Shown one piece after another: positions 35,342 to 45,496 of a DNA stretch of 63,638 bases. Source of the stretch: Petrachloros mirabilis ULC683 (GTDB lineage Bacteria; Cyanobacteriota; Cyanobacteriia; Thermosynechococcales; Thermosynechococcaceae); the NCBI RefSeq assembly GCF_009939295.1, contig NZ_WVIC01000017.1, positions 20,872 through 84,509 of the forward strand, given 5' to 3'. Position numbers and translations under genes: made by a program. Positions within the stretch are counted from its first letter, which is position 1. Each line of letters opens with the position of its first letter. The notes beneath the pieces were generated by a model. The model was given only the letters and a program-made list of their open reading frames with translations. It searched no databases and had not been told where the DNA came from.

Positions 35342-36155
35342 TCCACTCACACTGGAGCACTACCTAGACATTGCCACAGAAGCTGCTTTGGCAGGGGGTG
35401 CTGTTTTACAGCAATACTGGGGCAAGCTAGATCATGTCATCGAAAAAGGCCGATCGGGTGATCTTGTCACCGAAGCGGATACGGCTGCCGAGGCTGCCAT
35501 CTTGGCTGTGATTCAGCGGCACTTGCCAGATCATCCCATTTTGGCTGAAGAGGCAGGTGCCCTGGGCAATTCAGACAGCCCCTTCTTGTGGGCCATTGAC
35601 CCCCTCGATGGCACCACAAACTATGCCCATCAATATCCTTTTTCGGCCAGTTCCATTGCCCTGCTCATTGATGGCATTCCTCAAGTGGGGGTGGTTTACG
35701 ACCCCTTCCACCAAGAGCTGTTTCGGGCAGCCACCGGTTTAGGAGCCACCCGAAACCGTCAGCCCATGAGCGTTTCCCAGACCTCAAAGCTTTCTCAGAG
35801 CCTATTGGTAACTGGGTTTGCCTATGATCGTCGAGAAACCCCGGACAACAACTACGCTGAGTTTTGTCACCTCACCCATCTCACCCAAGGGGTGCGGCGG
35901 GGAGGGGCGGCTTCTGTGGATCTGGCCTACGTGGCCTGTGGTCGTCTGGATGGGTATTGGGAGCGCGGCCTATCTCCCTGGGATATTGCCGCTGGAATCG
36001 TCTTAGTACAGGAGGCCGGAGGCCAGGTAACGGCCTACGATCAAAGTCCTCAAATTTTAGAGTCGGGTCGTCTACTGGCCACTAATGGACTGATCCACGA
36101 AGCGCTGAGCGACGTACTCATACAGGTCGAGCCACTGGCGCTGCCGCTTCCGTAG
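35331..36155 (+). CDS. Inositol monophosphatase family protein
   Basis: 274 residues from the ATG at 35331, which overlaps the ferredoxin stop by 11 bp. Metal-site motifs: EEAG near 80, WAIDPLDGTTNYAH near 95 and SPWDIAAGIVLVQEAGG near 220, the standard IMPase set with Mg2+. Substrates in the family include inositol phosphate, fructose bisphosphate, histidinol phosphate and PAP; this sequence does not settle it. Confidence 0.9.
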   Translation: MKTNPLTLEHYLDIATEAALAGGAVLQQYWGKLDHVIEKGRSGDLVTEADTAAEAAILAVIQRHLPDHPILAEEAGALGNSDSPFLWAIDPLDGTTNYAHQYPFSASSIALLIDGIPQVGVVYDPFHQELFRAATGLGATRNRQPMSVSQTSKLSQSLLVTGFAYDRRETPDNNYAEFCHLTHLTQGVRRGGAASVDLAYVACGRLDGYWERGLSPWDIAAGIVLVQEAGGQVTAYDQSPQILESGRLLATNGLIHEALSDVLIQVEPLALPLP

Positions 36156-36242
36156 CGAGTTCAGACGGCTTGACTGTATGCGGTGCTTTAGAATAACACA
36201 TAGAGTACGCATTCGTAGAAGACGAACCATAGGCTAGGTGTG

Positions 36243-37253
36243 ATGACCTCGTTAACACTAAAAATGGACAGTGGCTTGGCAGCATTTGACTGCCCAGATC
36301 ACTATGCGACTTTGGGAATTCCAATTGGTGCCTCATCCAAGAGCATTCGCAAACGATATTTGAGTTTAGCTCGCAGCCTCCACCCCGATAGTTGTGGGTC
36401 TGGGGTAGATAAAGATTTAGCCAGCTTACTGCTTTCTAAGCTCATCAATCCAGCCTATGAAGTGCTTTCCAACGAGAAGCAGCGGGAAGAGTACAGCGTT
36501 TTACTGCGCTTGGTCGGCAAGCGGGTGTACCAAGAGCGGAATTTGTCTTACTTCAAAACCCAGGGGGCACAGGCAGTCCTGGAGTCTGAAAACTACGAAA
36601 GTCTCTATGACCAAACGGTGACTACACTAGCTCAATCCCAATACAACGTACTGGATCATGTAATGGGGTTGATTAACGAGCTGAGCGAACTTAACCTAGC
36701 CTACTTGATGAGACAAGAGAACCAGCCCACTCATCCTAAACCTGCATCTGGGACGATGGGAATGCCCACCGCTCCGCCTCCGGTTGCAGTAGCCTCTCCA
36801 CCGGACATGGAAGCGCCAGTGGCTTCTGCCGTCGCCCCTGCAACGCGCACTCCTGCGCCAAAGCAGCCCCCCGCAGATTCCTTTGTCAGTCAATATTGCC
36901 GTCGAGCGGAAGAGCTAATTGACAAGAAAGCCTACGAAATGGCGATTAAAGAGCTAAAAGATGCCCTAGGACTAGATGCCAAGAGTGCCACCTGTCACAG
37001 CTTGTTGGGAACGATTTATTTGCATCAAAGCCGCCCTACGATGGCTAAAGTGCATTTTAACCAAGCGCTCAAAATCAATCCCCAAGAAATTGCGGCGATC
37101 AAGGGTCTCGAAACTCTCAACAAGCAGCAGAAAGCCCAGCAAAAAAACCAGCAAAAAAACCCAGCTAAACCTCCCCATCAGTCAACCCATGCCTCGAAAC
37201 CCGCAGCCAAGAAATCTGGACGGGGCTTATTTGGGTTCTTTGGGGGCAAGTGA
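36243..37253 (+). CDS. J-domain protein with TPR repeats
   Basis: 336 residues from the ATG at 36243. The J-like domain (about 15-75) contains YATLGIPIGASSKSIRKRYL and the HPD triad in ARSLHPDSCG that stimulates Hsp70 ATPase. A middle region, about 155-205, is Pro/Ala-rich. Two TPR-like units lie near 230-300 (AIKELKDALGLDAKSATCHS and MAKVHFNQALKINPQEI). The tail is a Lys/Gln/Pro-rich stretch ending GLFGFFGGK. Likely a cochaperone that recruits DnaK to a membrane or partner. Confidence 0.85.
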   Translation: MTSLTLKMDSGLAAFDCPDHYATLGIPIGASSKSIRKRYLSLARSLHPDSCGSGVDKDLASLLLSKLINPAYEVLSNEKQREEYSVLLRLVGKRVYQERNLSYFKTQGAQAVLESENYESLYDQTVTTLAQSQYNVLDHVMGLINELSELNLAYLMRQENQPTHPKPASGTMGMPTAPPPVAVASPPDMEAPVASAVAPATRTPAPKQPPADSFVSQYCRRAEELIDKKAYEMAIKELKDALGLDAKSATCHSLLGTIYLHQSRPTMAKVHFNQALKINPQEIAAIKGLETLNKQQKAQQKNQQKNPAKPPHQSTHASKPAAKKSGRGLFGFFGGK

Positions 37254-37413
37254 ACAGATCCATCAATGAGCCGATCACCCTGAGTGTTGCTTGTGGCCAA
37301 TCAATGTGAAACTAGAGGCTGGGTTCATTTTGGCTCGACTTGGGTTGTCTTGAGTCTTGGCCTTGAGTTTTTTTGAATCCCTTTGAGTGCCCTTTGTCAG
37401 CAACGAACACCCT

Positions 37414-38652
37414 ATGATTTATCAAGCGCCATCTGGGGCCAGAGATTTATTACCCCTGGATGTAGCCCGTAAGCGATGGATTGAGCAGCGCTTGCAGCAA
37501 GTGTTTCACGGATGGGGCTATCACCGCATGATTACCCCCACCCTAGAGCATATGAAAACCCTCACAGCTGGGGGAGCGGTACAGCCCGAAACGGTGATTC
37601 AAGTCTGGGATGCCGATGAAGGCTTGCTAGGGCTGCGCCCGGAACTGACTGCTTCTATTGCCCGAGCTGCGGTTACCCGCTTGGCGGCGGGAGTGATGCC
37701 GCAGCGGTTATACTACAACGCCAATGTCTTTCGGCGACAAACCTCGGTAGTGGGGAGTAGCCAGCATGAGTTTTTTCAGGCTGGGGTGGAGCTGTTGGGG
37801 GGAGAAGGCTTAAGGGCTGATGCCGAAGTGCTGTTGTTACTGGCTGATTGTTTGACGGCTGTGGGGTTGCCCCATTGGCACTTGGTGTTGGGTGAGGCCG
37901 GTTTGACGCGATCGCTCCTCTCTTTTTTTCCGGCTGATCTGCGTCAATCTCTGCGACAGGCCATTGCCCAGATGGACTGGTTAGCGGTAGCTCAGTTGCC
38001 CTTGGAACCTGGGCTGCGAGAACGAGCCCTCAGTTTTTTTGACTTGCGCGGCACCCCTGCTATGGTATTGCAGCAGGTGAGTGATTGGGGCTTAGATCCC
38101 GCCCAGCAAGATGCCCTTCACAACCTGAAGTCACTGGTGGAGTTGCTGGAGGCTCATCCGTCAATTACTCTTGATTTGAGCTTATTGCAAACCTTTGACT
38201 ACTACACTGGCATTGTGTTTGAGGTGGTCAGTGCCCCAGACGGTGGGCAACGGGTTTTAGGCCAAGGTGGCCGCTATGATCAGCTTCTCAGTCTCTACCA
38301 TCCCCAAGGAGAGGCGCTGCCTGGAATTGGATTTTCGCTCAATATTGAGGATCTACAGCAAGTGCTGTTGCCCCTTGGTAAACTGCCTCAGCAGACCGCT
38401 CAGAGTGAATGGCTCGTGGCGGCAGTGGCAGATCCAACCGAGACAGATGCCGCCATCGCCGCCGCTTTTCACCATGCCCAGATCCTGAGAGCAGCTACTC
38501 CTGGTGCTCAACGGGTCGAAGTCGAATTATGTCAACGTTCCCCTGCCGATACCCGCCGCTATGCCCAGGAGCGACGGATTCACAACATCGCCTGGGTTCA
38601 TGCCGATGGCTCGGTGCAGACCGAGGGGGTGACATCGGCTGCCACCTGTTAA
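37414..38652 (+). CDS. hisZ: ATP phosphoribosyltransferase regulatory subunit
   Basis: 412 residues from the ATG at 37414 (MIYQAPSGARDLLPLDV). It is a HisRS-like domain without tRNA ligase function: it has a motif-2-like stretch LRPELTASIARAAVTR and a motif-3-like GIGFSLNIEDL but lacks the anticodon domain. HisZ pairs with the short HisG to form the first, histidine-inhibited enzyme of histidine synthesis. The partner gene hisG follows 36 bp later. Confidence 0.92.
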   Translation: MIYQAPSGARDLLPLDVARKRWIEQRLQQVFHGWGYHRMITPTLEHMKTLTAGGAVQPETVIQVWDADEGLLGLRPELTASIARAAVTRLAAGVMPQRLYYNANVFRRQTSVVGSSQHEFFQAGVELLGGEGLRADAEVLLLLADCLTAVGLPHWHLVLGEAGLTRSLLSFFPADLRQSLRQAIAQMDWLAVAQLPLEPGLRERALSFFDLRGTPAMVLQQVSDWGLDPAQQDALHNLKSLVELLEAHPSITLDLSLLQTFDYYTGIVFEVVSAPDGGQRVLGQGGRYDQLLSLYHPQGEALPGIGFSLNIEDLQQVLLPLGKLPQQTAQSEWLVAAVADPTETDAAIAAAFHHAQILRAATPGAQRVEVELCQRSPADTRRYAQERRIHNIAWVHADGSVQTEGVTSAATC

Positions 38653-38688
38653 CGCCAAGCTGTTGATCTTTGATTCTGGACTACTGCC

Positions 38689-39342
38689 ATGCTTACTGTT
38701 GCTTTACCCAAGGGGGCGCTGCTCAAAGACAGCATTCGCTTGTTTCAGGCTGTGGGGCTAGACTTTAGTGTCTTGCTAGACAGTGACAATCGCCTTCTGC
38801 AAATTACTGACCCCACCCAAACCGCTCAGGGACTTTTGGTGCGCGCCCAAGATGTGCCTGTATATGTGGAATATGGTCAGGCTCAGCTTGGCGTTGTGGG
38901 ATATGACGTTCTGCGCGAGAAAAAGCCCCAGGTTGCCCATCTGGTTGACTTGGGGTTTGGTCACTGCCGCATGTCGGTGGCGGTGCCGAGTCATAGCCCC
39001 TATCACTCAGCGTTAGAATTCCCCCCCCATAGCCGGGTCGCATCAAAGTTTGTGCACTGCGCCCGCGACTATTTTGGTCAGTTGGATTTGCCCGTTGAAA
39101 TCATTCCCCTCTATGGCTCGGTGGAATTGGGGCCGATTACGGGCATGTCAGAGGCGATTGTTGACTTGGTTTCGACGGGGCGGACGCTTCGAGACAATGG
39201 CCTAGTGGAGCTGGAGTGTTTATTTGAGAGTACGGCTCGCTTAATTGCCCATCCCCTCAGCTATCGCCTCAGTCGAGATCACCTCACCCACTGGTTGGCT
39301 CAACTGCGGACGGTTCGCCTGGACACACCAGTGGCGATATAG
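38689..39342 (+). CDS. hisG: ATP phosphoribosyltransferase, short form
   Basis: 217 residues: the short HisG that lacks the C-terminal regulatory domain and so needs HisZ. Motifs: [23 protein letters not shown], the PRPP loop [20 protein letters not shown] with [10 protein letters not shown]. First committed step of histidine synthesis. Adjacent hisZ supports the heteromeric enzyme. Confidence 0.95.
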   Translation: MLTVALPKGALLKDSIRLFQAVGLDFSVLLDSDNRLLQITDPTQTAQGLLVRAQDVPVYVEYGQAQLGVVGYDVLREKKPQVAHLVDLGFGHCRMSVAVPSHSPYHSALEFPPHSRVASKFVHCARDYFGQLDLPVEIIPLYGSVELGPITGMSEAIVDLVSTGRTLRDNGLVELECLFESTARLIAHPLSYRLSRDHLTHWLAQLRTVRLDTPVAI

Positions 39343-39407
39343 TGTGGCTTGGGCATTGCTCAATGTTTGGTTAAGGATTTCTGCCACTGCTCTTTTTCTG
39401 GCTTCCG

Positions 39408-40400
39408 ATGACCCCTACTTCCTGGACTCGGCGTCACGTTCTTTCTCTGGCTGACTTTACTTTGGCAGAATTAGACACCGTGATGCAAACTGCAAACCGA
39501 TTTCAATCGGTGCTGCAACGGCGCACCAAGAAGGTGCCAACTTTGCAAGCGCGGTTGGTAAGCAATTTATTTTTTGAGCCTTCAACGCGCACTCGCAATA
39601 GTTTTGAATTAGCTGCTAAGCGCCTTTCGGCAGATGTTCTCAACTTTGCACCCGCTACCTCGGCGCTGAGTAAGGGAGAAACGATTCTCGATACAGCGAA
39701 GACTTTTCTGGCCATGGGAGCCGATCTGATGGTGATTCGGCACCAGCAGTCGGGGGTGCCCCAGCGGATTGCTGCGGAAATGGATCGCCTGGGCGGTCAG
39801 GTGGGAATTCTCAATGCTGGAGATGGCTGCCATGAGCATCCATCCCAGGCGCTCCTAGATTTGTTTACGCTATGTAACGTTCTGGACTCGGAGGCACCTA
39901 CCCCCACGCTTCTGACTGGAAAGAAGGTGGCGATTGTGGGAGATATTTTGCATTCACGGGTGGTGCGATCGAATCTCTACAGTCTGGGGGTCAGTGGTGC
40001 GGTGGTGCATTTGGCGGCTCCCCCTACTCTTTTGCCCCGTGAGTTTGAAGCCTATGGGGCGACGGTACATTGGGCTTTGCAGCCCGCTCTGCAAGAGGCT
40101 GATTTTGTGATGACTTTGCGGCTTCAAAAAGAGCGTATGAGCCAACACTTGATTCCGAGTCTGCGGGAATATTTCCAGCAGTTTGGCATTACCCGCGATC
40201 GCCTGCAAGTTTGCCAGCCTCATGTTAAGGTGCTTCATCCTGGTCCGGTGAATCGGGGGGTTGAGATCAGCTCAGATTTAATGGATGATCCTGACCTGAG
40301 CTTGATTACTGATCAGGTGACCAGTGGGGTGGCGGTGCGCATGGCGCTGCTGTATTTGATGGGCAGTGGGGGCAACTTGGCTGGGTTGCCCGTTGGCTAA
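39408..40400 (+). CDS. pyrB: Aspartate carbamoyltransferase catalytic subunit
   Basis: 330 residues. The carbamoyl-phosphate site STRTR lies at 59-63 ([12 protein letters not shown]), with HPSQALLDL and [11 protein letters not shown] for aspartate binding. Second step of pyrimidine synthesis. ATG at 39408 is 66 bp after hisG; no regulatory subunit gene pyrI is near, as is normal in cyanobacteria. Confidence 0.95.
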   Translation: MTPTSWTRRHVLSLADFTLAELDTVMQTANRFQSVLQRRTKKVPTLQARLVSNLFFEPSTRTRNSFELAAKRLSADVLNFAPATSALSKGETILDTAKTFLAMGADLMVIRHQQSGVPQRIAAEMDRLGGQVGILNAGDGCHEHPSQALLDLFTLCNVLDSEAPTPTLLTGKKVAIVGDILHSRVVRSNLYSLGVSGAVVHLAAPPTLLPREFEAYGATVHWALQPALQEADFVMTLRLQKERMSQHLIPSLREYFQQFGITRDRLQVCQPHVKVLHPGPVNRGVEISSDLMDDPDLSLITDQVTSGVAVRMALLYLMGSGGNLAGLPVG

Positions 40401-40428
40401 AGGATTCGGAGGCCGTAAGCCCTTGAAT

Positions 40429-40941
40429 CTAGGCACATCCGAGGGACTCTCGGGTGGCCACCCCTGTGATTGGGTTGGTGCCGCTGGCGGTTTGACACAG
40501 GGCTTTGACCTGCGATCGCTCTAGGGTGGCATCGGTAAAGTCAGCCCCGGTGACGGTGGCATCCTCAAAGGTACTTTTGAGCAAAATGGCAGTATTCAAC
40601 CGGGCATTGGTCAAGTCTGCGCGGGTAAAGTCACTGAGGTAGGCAATGCTATCGGTTAGGTCTGCATCCCGAAACTGGGCGTTGGTGAGGGTCACACTAT
40701 TAAAGACAGCCCCTCGCAGGTCGGCACGGCTGAAATTGGCTCCTTCTAATTTGACGTTGCTAAACTCGGCCTGCTCAAGATTTTGAGCGGTATAGTCTTT
40801 CCCAGCGACGGCAAAGTCATCATAGGCGCGAATCGCAGAAGAACTGGCTGCCAGGGCTGGATCTGTGAATAAAAAGCTCAAACTGGCTACGCCCACCCAT
40901 ACCCAACACAGCCAGGGTTTTAACCTTGATTTGCCGCTCAT
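40429..40941 (-). CDS. Pentapeptide-repeat protein, exported
   Basis: 170 residues. A hydrophobic signal segment (about 8-32, [17 protein letters not shown]) ends at ALA, so it is exported, probably to the thylakoid lumen or periplasm. Residues ~60-140 are a run of A-[DN]-[LF]-x-x pentapeptides ([18 protein letters not shown] and so on), which form a square beta helix. The C-terminus has two Cys (ALCQTAS and SLGCA). It resembles lumenal pentapeptide proteins of cyanobacteria and plastids. Confidence 0.88.
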   Translation of the reverse strand: MSGKSRLKPWLCWVWVGVASLSFLFTDPALAASSSAIRAYDDFAVAGKDYTAQNLEQAEFSNVKLEGANFSRADLRGAVFNSVTLTNAQFRDADLTDSIAYLSDFTRADLTNARLNTAILLKSTFEDATVTGADFTDATLERSQVKALCQTASGTNPITGVATRESLGCA

Positions 40942-41050
40942 GTCTGTCCTTATATGGCTAGCTGACCAACCGTGATCATAGCAAGCCTGGGTCGTACAGC
41001 CACACCGAAGCTAAACTGGGTATGGCGACCCTACCCCATTAGAAGCCGAC

Positions 41051-41701
41051 GTGACTGCCACCTTGATTCAAAGCCCTGATCGGGTCATTCTTCAGAACAT
41101 AAGCTGGCCAACTTATCAGTCTCTAGTCCAGGACTTTGAGGCGGATCCAGTGCTTCGGCTTACCTACGATCGCGGCACCCTGGAAATTCGCATGCCCCTA
41201 GATCCCCACGAAACCTTCAAGAAATTGCTGGGTCGTCTGATTGAAGCCGCCACGGAAGAACTCGGTTTAGAAATTCGCAGTCTGGGGTCTCGCACCTGCG
41301 ATCGCAAGGATCTCTCTAGAGGCTTAGAGCCTGATCAATGCTATTACATTCAGCATGAAGCCCTGGTTCGGGATCTAAAACAAATTGACTTAGCCCAGTT
41401 CCCACCGCCCGATTTGGCAATCGAAGTCGATATCAGCAGAAGCTCCCTGGATCGACTGGCCATCTATGCTGCCCTCGGCATTCCAGAGCTTTGGCGCTAC
41501 GATGGCAAATCTTTGGTCATTTACGTCTGGCGTAGGGGAGTCTACACAATCCAGAATCACAGTCTTGCCCTTCCCCCACTTACCGCTAGCGACATTACCA
41601 GATTTCTGGCGCTGCGATTTCCAGAATCCAAAGACCAGCCCCCACTGGGTGAAAATCAATGGATTCAGCAGTTCCGACGGTGGGTGCAAAGCCAAGTCTA
41701 G
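41051..41701 (+). CDS. Uma2 family protein
   Basis: 216 residues from a GTG start. Core motifs GLEPDQCYYI and PPDLAIEVDISRSSLDR, followed by IPELWRYDGKSLVIYVW. It is close in layout to the gene at 22083. It is a single gene between an outward-facing pentapeptide gene and mgtE. Function unresolved. Confidence 0.85.
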   Translation: MTATLIQSPDRVILQNISWPTYQSLVQDFEADPVLRLTYDRGTLEIRMPLDPHETFKKLLGRLIEAATEELGLEIRSLGSRTCDRKDLSRGLEPDQCYYIQHEALVRDLKQIDLAQFPPPDLAIEVDISRSSLDRLAIYAALGIPELWRYDGKSLVIYVWRRGVYTIQNHSLALPPLTASDITRFLALRFPESKDQPPLGENQWIQQFRRWVQSQV

Positions 41702-41721
41702 GGTTCAACCAATCAGGAGCG

Positions 41722-43113
41722 CTAGATTCTCAAAATGGCACGGGCAATAACGAAATAAATAAATACCCCTAACACATCTACTGCTGTGGTGATAAAAGGT
41801 GCCGACATGAGTGCCGGATCTAGCCTTAGGGCGCGGAATAGGTACGGAAGGGATGAGCCTGCCACCGAAGCTAGGAATGAAATGGCGATTAAGCTTAGCC
41901 CTACGGCTAAGGAAACGGCGAAATTGCCTTGGAGGATATAGGCCCAGCCCACCACAATGCAACCCAGCATCACCCCCAAGAGCAGCCCTGCCTTAGCTTC
42001 TCGCTGAATCACCCAAGCGGCACTGCCTGCGGTGTTTTTGTCCACCACAAAGCTGCGAATCACCACCGTTGACGACTGGGCACCCACATTGCCACCGGTG
42101 CCAATCAGCAGCGGAATAAAGCTAGACAGCACCACTACCTGCTGCAAAATATCTTCCTGGGCATGAATCACCGCCGAGGTGCCGGTGTTGGTGAGTAACA
42201 GAACCAGCAACCACACCACTCGCCGTCTGGCCACGGTGAGCAGGTTAGTCTGAAAGTAATCATCTGCACCACTTTGAACACCTCCCATGGTGTAGATGTC
42301 TTCCGTGGTTTCTTGCTCCAGGATGTCTAGGACATCATCGACTGTGACAATGCCTACCAGTCGCTGCTCTCGATCAACGACCGGTAAGGCGAGGAAGTCG
42401 TAGCGCTGAATTGTGCGTGCCACTTCTTCTTGATCGGCATCGGTATGGACAAAGACCACGTCTCGGCCAATGATTTCCCCCACCGGTTGATCGGGTTCGG
42501 CGGTCACCAAGTCTCGCAGAGAGATAATTCCGATGAGGTGACGAGCGGCATCTACAACGTAGAGGTAGTAAACTGTTTCGGTGAACCGAGCCAGCCCGCG
42601 AATGCGCTCCATGGCCTGAAATACCGTGGAGGATTCTTTGAGGGAGATATATTCCGGGGTCATGATCCGCCCGGCGGTTCCGGCTTCGTAGCCCAGCAAC
42701 AGCGCGGTAGACTGGCGCTCTATGGGGCTCAGTTGAGCCAGCAGTCGAGAGACAACTTTGGCTGGCAGCTCGTCAAAGAGACGGGCACGGTCGTCTGGGG
42801 ACATTTGATCGACGACATCAAGCACATCTTGTCGCCGAAAGTCCTCAATCAGGGTTTGCTGGACGCTGGAGTCGAGGTGCTCATAAACTTCAATGGCCAC
42901 GTCTTTGGGCAAAAGACGAAAGGCAATGGCCTGCATAGCTTCGGGGAGTCCTTCAATGGCTTCAGCCGTGTCTGCGGGCTGCACAGGCACGAGTAGGGCT
43001 TTAGCGCCTTGCAGGTTGCCTTGGTCTAGCATCAAATGGAGCTGCGATCGCACCAGTTGCCGCAATTCCTTGCGAGAGACCGTTTGGGTTTGGAGGTCAG
43101 GACTGTTAACCAT
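41722..43113 (-). CDS. mgtE: Magnesium transporter MgtE
   Basis: 463 residues. The N-terminal helical MgtE_N superhelix (about 20-150), a CBS pair (about 150-280, with IISLRDLVTAEPD and GIVTVDDVLDIL) and five C-terminal membrane helices (290-463) with NVGAQSSTVVIRS lining the pore. The family is a homodimeric Mg2+ channel, closed by Mg2+ bound to the cytoplasmic domains. No Mg2+ riboswitch was recognised upstream. Confidence 0.93.
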   Translation of the reverse strand: MVNSPDLQTQTVSRKELRQLVRSQLHLMLDQGNLQGAKALLVPVQPADTAEAIEGLPEAMQAIAFRLLPKDVAIEVYEHLDSSVQQTLIEDFRRQDVLDVVDQMSPDDRARLFDELPAKVVSRLLAQLSPIERQSTALLLGYEAGTAGRIMTPEYISLKESSTVFQAMERIRGLARFTETVYYLYVVDAARHLIGIISLRDLVTAEPDQPVGEIIGRDVVFVHTDADQEEVARTIQRYDFLALPVVDREQRLVGIVTVDDVLDILEQETTEDIYTMGGVQSGADDYFQTNLLTVARRRVVWLLVLLLTNTGTSAVIHAQEDILQQVVVLSSFIPLLIGTGGNVGAQSSTVVIRSFVVDKNTAGSAAWVIQREAKAGLLLGVMLGCIVVGWAYILQGNFAVSLAVGLSLIAISFLASVAGSSLPYLFRALRLDPALMSAPFITTAVDVLGVFIYFVIARAILRI

Positions 43114-43286
43114 CCGTGGGGCAAGAAGGGGTAGAACGGTTCATCGACATTTGGCGAAACCCTTAGCGAGATGCTTGGGAACTCCGCCAGCCATCAGTGT
43201 AAGCCATTCAGCCCCTTTACTGATGCCCAATAATCCGCCACAGTGGAATAGAGACTCTTCTGCCCTTTTTGCAAATACCTGCAACC

Positions 43287-43622
43287 ATGACGCTATCCCC
43301 CAGCCCACCGCCCCCAGAGCAGACTGATTTAACCTACACCAGCGGTATGCGGATCTTTGGCGGAATTGCTTGGGGCACCCTAGTGTCTGTATTAGTCGCC
43401 ATAGCATTGATTTTGCCCCCTCAGGTGCCTCGATCCTGGTTATGGGCGATTCCCCCGCTGTGGGTGGCTCTATCTCTACTGGGAATTGCTTTGCAGTGGT
43501 CGGTGGCTCGTGGGTCTTGTCCTAAGTGTGGCTTTGAGTTAACCGTGCCCATTCTAGGCAAGCGTTGCCCCAAATGCCGCAGTTACCTCAAAGCCGTCAA
43601 TCGCCAAATCGTGAAGCTGTAA
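43287..43622 (+). CDS. Small membrane protein with zinc ribbon
   Basis: 111 residues from the ATG at 43287. Two hydrophobic helices (about 22-45 and 48-66) are followed by a zinc-ribbon-like pair CPKC and CPKC. Function unknown. Ends 4 bp before the SRPBCC gene, so the two are likely co-expressed. Confidence 0.75.
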   Translation: MTLSPSPPPPEQTDLTYTSGMRIFGGIAWGTLVSVLVAIALILPPQVPRSWLWAIPPLWVALSLLGIALQWSVARGSCPKCGFELTVPILGKRCPKCRSYLKAVNRQIVKL

Positions 43623-43626
43623 CCCC

Positions 43627-44103
43627 ATGCTCCACTTTCAAAAATCCAGCCTGATTTATGCCCCAGTCAAAACCGTGTGGCAGTTTCACGAGCGCTCTGA
43701 TATTTTGCAACTCCTCACCCCACCCTGGCAGCCCGTGCAAATTGTCCGGCGAACTGGAGGGCTAGGAGTAGGAGCCCTCTCTGAGTTTCGCATTTGGCTA
43801 GGACCCATCCCCGTGCAATGGGTGGCCGTTCATACAGAATGTGTTCCCTACCAGCACTTTGTCGATGAACAGCAGTCGGGGCCTATGGCCTACTGGCGGC
43901 ACCGCCATCAGTTTGAAGCCCAAGGCAGCCATACTCAGCTTACCGACACCATTGCCTTTGCCTTGCCAGGGGGCAAAACACCTGAAGCGCTGATGGGCTG
44001 GTGGATCAACTCACGTCTCGAAGAGATGTTTCAGTACCGGCATCGGGTGACTCGCAACCAGTGTCAACATCAAGGAACCACGGCTGAACGTGATTTGCCC
44101 TAG
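43627..44103 (+). CDS. SRPBCC (START-like) family protein
   Basis: 158 residues of the polyketide-cyclase/START-like fold, beginning HFQKSSLIYAPVKTVWQFHE, with FVDEQQSGPMAYWRHRHQFE and TQLTDTIAFALPGG. This subgroup is often annotated cell-division inhibitor or cyclase/dehydrase; the ligand is not known. It follows the zinc-ribbon gene directly. Confidence 0.85.
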   Translation: MLHFQKSSLIYAPVKTVWQFHERSDILQLLTPPWQPVQIVRRTGGLGVGALSEFRIWLGPIPVQWVAVHTECVPYQHFVDEQQSGPMAYWRHRHQFEAQGSHTQLTDTIAFALPGGKTPEALMGWWINSRLEEMFQYRHRVTRNQCQHQGTTAERDLP

Positions 44104-44121
44104 GGCTAACATCTGGGTGAT

Positions 44122-44838
44122 TCAGCCCGCTTTCACCAGCAATTGTTGCAAGCTGGGATCATTAAAATCTTCAATACAGTGAACTGCACCGGCTTCGATC
44201 AGGGCTTCCGAAGGCTGCGTGGTCAGCACTCCCCAGCAGATCATGTTGGCATTGCAGGCAGACTGCACCCCTGCGATCGCATCTTCAAAGACGATGCAAT
44301 TTTGAGGTGTCACTCCCAACCGCTCCGCCACCAGCAGGTAGCACTGGGGATCAGGCTTCCCCTGTTGCACATCTGTTTCCACCACCTGGGCTGCAAAAAA
44401 CCGTCCTAAGGACTGATGCCCCATCAGCAGATCGGCATTTTCCTGACAGGCCGACGTGCCCAACCCAATTTTGATCCCCGCTGAGTGCACCTGCTCTAAA
44501 AAGGGAATCAACCCCGGCAATAACTGAATGTGGGGGCGAATCAGCTCCCGATAGACCGCCTCTTTCCCCCTGGCCCATTGGTGCAGCTCTGAGGCCGACA
44601 CTGCACGCCCCAACAGTTCCGGGAGCAGTTCACTATTGCGCTTACCTCCCATTTGAGTCAGGCGACCTCGGTCAATCTCAGCCAGTTCAGGCGTCTGCTC
44701 TACATATTGCTCCCAAGCTTGCAGGTGAAAGGGCATCGTGTCACACAACACCCCATCCATGTCAAAAATGCAGGCATCTACCGAGATTTCACACGCCTGA
44801 AACTGCTTTAAGGAAAGACTTGCAGCCTTAAAACTCAT
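44122..44838 (-). CDS. HAD hydrolase, beta-phosphoglucomutase-like
   Basis: 238 residues. Motif I DMDGVLCD with nucleophile Asp26 and Asp28, a helical cap with PELAEIDRGRLTQMGGKR, motif II LGTSACQENA, motif III Lys near GKPDPQCYLLVAERLG and motif IV VFEDAIAGVQSA. This is the pattern of beta-phosphoglucomutase and related sugar-phosphate phosphatases. Substrate cannot be told from sequence. Confidence 0.88.
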   Translation of the reverse strand: MSFKAASLSLKQFQACEISVDACIFDMDGVLCDTMPFHLQAWEQYVEQTPELAEIDRGRLTQMGGKRNSELLPELLGRAVSASELHQWARGKEAVYRELIRPHIQLLPGLIPFLEQVHSAGIKIGLGTSACQENADLLMGHQSLGRFFAAQVVETDVQQGKPDPQCYLLVAERLGVTPQNCIVFEDAIAGVQSACNANMICWGVLTTQPSEALIEAGAVHCIEDFNDPSLQQLLVKAG

Positions 44839-44921
44839 AATTCAACTTTGCCCCACTCCATAACCAACTGCTTCCAGAATATGCTAACTTTTATAACGTT
44901 TGGTTAATTCCCTGAAACCCT

Positions 44922-45386
44922 ATGACCGTCCCTTCTTTTCTAGAACCAGTACTCCCCTTCTTTCACCCCCTCATCATGTGGGTGCTGCTGGGACTCTCTG
45001 GCTATGCCCTTTACCTGGGCGTACAAATACGGCGCACGCGGTCAGCAGCAGGGGATCGCAAAAAGGAACTGATCAAGGGTAAGTTCAACATCAAACATCA
45101 CCAGATCGGCTCCTTGCTGCTGGCGTTGATGGTATTGGGCACCATCGGAGGCATGGCGGTTACCTACCTCAACAACGACAAACTATTTGTGGGTCCCCAC
45201 TTACTCGTGGGCTTAACCATGACTTCTATGGTGGCCATTTCAGCCAGCCTGACGCCGTTGATGCAGAAAGGCAATGACATTGCTCGCTACACCCACATCG
45301 CCCTGAACGTGACGCTCCTGGGATTGTTCAGTTGGCAGGCGGTCACCGGTATGCAAATCGTGCAAAAAATCTTGACCAAAAGTTGA
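44922..45386 (+). CDS. DUF4079 family membrane protein
   Basis: 154 residues with four hydrophobic segments (about 18-36, 63-82, 92-112, 125-146). His residues on the helix borders (HHQIGS, THIALN) and the overall plan resemble cytochrome b561-like proteins. DUF4079 is found widely in cyanobacteria; role unknown. A family C element begins 3 bp after the stop. Confidence 0.88.
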   Translation: MTVPSFLEPVLPFFHPLIMWVLLGLSGYALYLGVQIRRTRSAAGDRKKELIKGKFNIKHHQIGSLLLALMVLGTIGGMAVTYLNNDKLFVGPHLLVGLTMTSMVAISASLTPLMQKGNDIARYTHIALNVTLLGLFSWQAVTGMQIVQKILTKS

Positions 45387-45388
45387 CC

Positions 45389-45496
45389 TATAGCGGTTCT
45401 CACCTGAGTGAGGTACGGGGTGTGAGGGTGGAACCCCCACGCAGGGGGCACTGCCCCCTGCACCCCATGTACTCCATTGATCTGTAAACCGCTATA
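45389..45496. mobile_element. Family C 108-bp palindromic element, copy 2
   Basis: TATAGCGGTT to AACCGCTATA, same orientation as copies at 53148 and 60457. It starts just 3 bp past the DUF4079 stop codon and could serve as its transcript end because of the GC-rich internal hairpin. Confidence 0.88.

Noticed and set aside
43114-43286. Magnesium riboswitch ahead of mgtE
   Set aside because: No recognisable M-box features on the minus strand.
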